A stretch of DNA of 35,476 nt from JAQICB01 sp046482735 (GTDB taxonomy: Bacteria; Bacteroidota; Bacteroidia; Bacteroidales; UBA1715), in contig JAWOEL010000098.1 of NCBI GenBank assembly GCA_046482735.1, positions 1 through 35,476 on the forward strand, in the 5' to 3' direction. Below are positions 34,420-35,476 of this stretch, piece by piece. Within the stretch, counting starts at the first letter, position 1; every line of letters begins with the position of its first letter. The notes beneath the pieces were generated by a model. The model worked only from the letters and a program-made list of their open reading frames with translations. It was not told where the DNA came from and did no database searches. The translations under genes were made by a program, and so were the position numbers.

Positions 34420-35256
34420 ATGAGTGATGTAATAGAAAAATTTGGTGTTGGTAGTGTAATTCAACACGGAATTCAAAATAATAGGGTGTATCTTATGAAA
34501 ATTCATAAAGATGACTTCCCTTCAGCAATAAATTACTGCCATGCATTGGTAAAAGAACATGGATACACAAAAATTGTATGCAAGGTTCCTGCATGGGCAG
34601 CACCTGTGTTTATTGCTCATGGTTATACCATTGAGGCTCAAGTTCCTCAGTTTTATAACGGAAAAGAAACAGCGTTCTTTTTTGCAAAATATCTTGATTC
34701 TGAACGGTTAGCCGGATTGCATGTTGATAATTTAGCACAATTGTCAGAAATTTTGATGAAAGGAAATGTTCAGGCATTTGATTTAGACTCTGTAGCACAA
34801 CCACAAGTTCATATACTTCAAGAACAGCATGCCGAAGAGATTTCGGAAGTGTATAAGCAGGTATTTGAATCTTATCCATTTCCTATATTCGATCCGTCAT
34901 ACATTACACAAACAATGCAAGATGGGGTAATTTATTTCGGAATTTTTGAGGATACTAAGTTGGTAGCTATATCTTCTGCGGAAGTTGACTATACCGGACA
35001 AAATGCTGAAATGACTGATTTTGCAACTTTACCGGACTATCGCGGAAAAAAATTGGCTGTAATATTATTGTCTCATATGGAGAATCATATGAAAAAAATG
35101 AATATTCCAACTGTGTATACTATTGCCAGATTACAAGCTCCGGCAATTACTATAACTTTTTTGAGAAATTCATATATCTATTCAGGAACTTTAATACATA
35201 ACACGCACATAGGTGGTAGTATAGAAAGTATGAATGTTTTATACAAAGTTTTGTAA
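34420..35256 (+). CDS. ablB: Beta-lysine N6-acetyltransferase
   Basis: The 278-residue protein acetylates beta-lysine from the preceding enzyme to give N-epsilon-acetyl-beta-lysine, a compatible solute made under salt stress in methanogens and several bacteria. The N-terminal half has the AblB-specific segment KIVCKVPAWAAPVFIAHGYT near 50-69 and VPQFYNGKETAFFFAKYLD near 73-91. The C-terminal half is a GNAT acetyltransferase domain with AEMTDFATLPDYRGKKLAVI near 190-209 (the acetyl-CoA loop is RGKKLA) and MNIPTVYTIARLQAPAIT near 226-243. It starts three bases after the ablA stop and is followed by a strong terminator, so ablA-ablB form a two-gene operon. Confidence 0.93.
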   Translation: MSDVIEKFGVGSVIQHGIQNNRVYLMKIHKDDFPSAINYCHALVKEHGYTKIVCKVPAWAAPVFIAHGYTIEAQVPQFYNGKETAFFFAKYLDSERLAGLHVDNLAQLSEILMKGNVQAFDLDSVAQPQVHILQEQHAEEISEVYKQVFESYPFPIFDPSYITQTMQDGVIYFGIFEDTKLVAISSAEVDYTGQNAEMTDFATLPDYRGKKLAVILLSHMENHMKKMNIPTVYTIARLQAPAITITFLRNSYIYSGTLIHNTHIGGSIESMNVLYKVL

Positions 35257-35291
35257 TGTAGACAGGAATGGAACATATATGATATAACTAT

Positions 35292-35322
35292 GAGGGTATT
35301 CGAAATGGATACCCTCTTTTTT
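35292..35322 (+). terminator. Terminator of the ablA-ablB operon
   Basis: An 8-bp stem GAGGGTAT (35292-35299) / ATACCCTC (35309-35316) with a 9-base loop is followed by six T residues (35317-35322), 36 bases after the ablB stop. It is a textbook intrinsic terminator. Confidence 0.92.
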
Positions 35323-35339
35323 GTGTCGAAAAATGAGGT

Positions 35340-35476
35340 GTTACTATTAACGTGAGTTCGACGTAATTTTTCATGGACCGTCCAGCCGCTTTGCCGGGTT
35401 TTTTGATGTGGACTGGCACAGCGGGGCTAACCGATGGCCCGGCAAGCTTCTTCTGCCGGTTTTAGGAAATCACTAC
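35340..35476. repeat. GC-rich structured block at right edge (probable end of a repeat or mobile element)
   Basis: Right after the ablAB terminator the composition changes: of 91 bases from 35373, about 54 are G or C, against roughly one third elsewhere. It begins with an imperfect inverted repeat ATTAACGT / ACGTAAT (about 35347-35368), then has TTGCCGGG (35391-35398) paired with CCCGGCAA (35438-35445) and GGGC/GCCC within. A 30-codon plus-strand frame (35373-35465) shows no known domain. Such blocks at a sequence edge usually mark an insertion-sequence end, a MITE or another dispersed repeat. I cannot name the family. Confidence 0.45.

Noticed and set aside
35373..35465. A 30-codon plus-strand frame in the GC-rich block
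   Set aside because: It is very short, has no recognised domain or promoter, and sits across inverted repeats; more likely a feature of a repeat element.
1..35476. CRISPR arrays, tRNA or rRNA genes
   Set aside because: I looked through the intergenic regions and found no regularly spaced direct repeats and no cloverleaf or rRNA signatures.

Overview
This window is a low-GC chromosomal segment that looks like Bacteroidota, probably an anaerobic Bacteroidales-like lineage. Reasons: (i) Bacteroidota-typical proteins such as a DUF4301 protein, a GH3/beta-lactamase fusion, a Rho with a long Lys/Glu/Gln-rich N-terminal insert, and a GT4-type glycogen synthase with an archaeal-type debranching enzyme; (ii) start codons preceded by A-rich stretches rather than Shine-Dalgarno sequences; (iii) several upstream regions carrying the Bacteroides promoter signature TAnnTTTG, some with TTG about 19-20 bp upstream; (iv) rubrerythrin, which suggests anaerobic or microaerobic life. 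Almost all genes up to 31.46 kb are on the minus strand; the last three genes are on the plus strand. No rRNA, tRNA, CRISPR array or complete insertion sequence was found.  Layout (minus-strand units given in transcription order). 1-223: edge fragment of a YhcG/DUF1016-type PDDEXK nuclease, apparently lacking its N-terminal half. 477-1049: rubrerythrin, with a perfect palindromic terminator. 7001-1111: tight five-gene unit DUF4301 (UDP-sugar-pyrophosphorylase-like) - TPR protein - phosphosulfolactate synthase (ComA) - DUF368/PopT lipid-phosphate transporter - YqhD-type alcohol dehydrogenase. 8967-7142: acidic-tailed conserved protein and a TIGR01212 radical SAM protein. 13645-9041: YigZ/IMPACT protein, M42-like aminopeptidase and a secreted GH3-beta-lactamase fusion. 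15333-13816: GpmI. 16133-15528: FAH-family protein that has lost its metal ligands. 20308-16294: replication module gyrB - dnaN - DEDDh exonuclease, with hairpins in both junctions. 27858-20701: glycogen/alpha-glucan operon (debranching enzyme, glycosyltransferase, GH57, phosphorylase). 29559-27964: Rho. 31460-29751: YchF and a TRIC-type channel. 31610-32944 (+): PIN-PhoH ATPase. 33085-35256 (+): kamA/ablA-ablB, which make the osmolyte N-epsilon-acetyl-beta-lysine, ending in a strong terminator. 35340-35476: a GC-rich, structured block unlike the rest of the window, likely the edge of a repeat or mobile element.  Together the genes cover housekeeping (replication, transcription termination, glycolysis), carbon storage, envelope or peptidoglycan turnover, oxidative defence and salt adaptation. 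I see no complete new defence or mobile system. The most unusual items are the ComA/PopT/DUF4301 operon, the metal-site-less FAH paralogue, the nuclease fragment at the left edge and the GC-rich block at the right edge.
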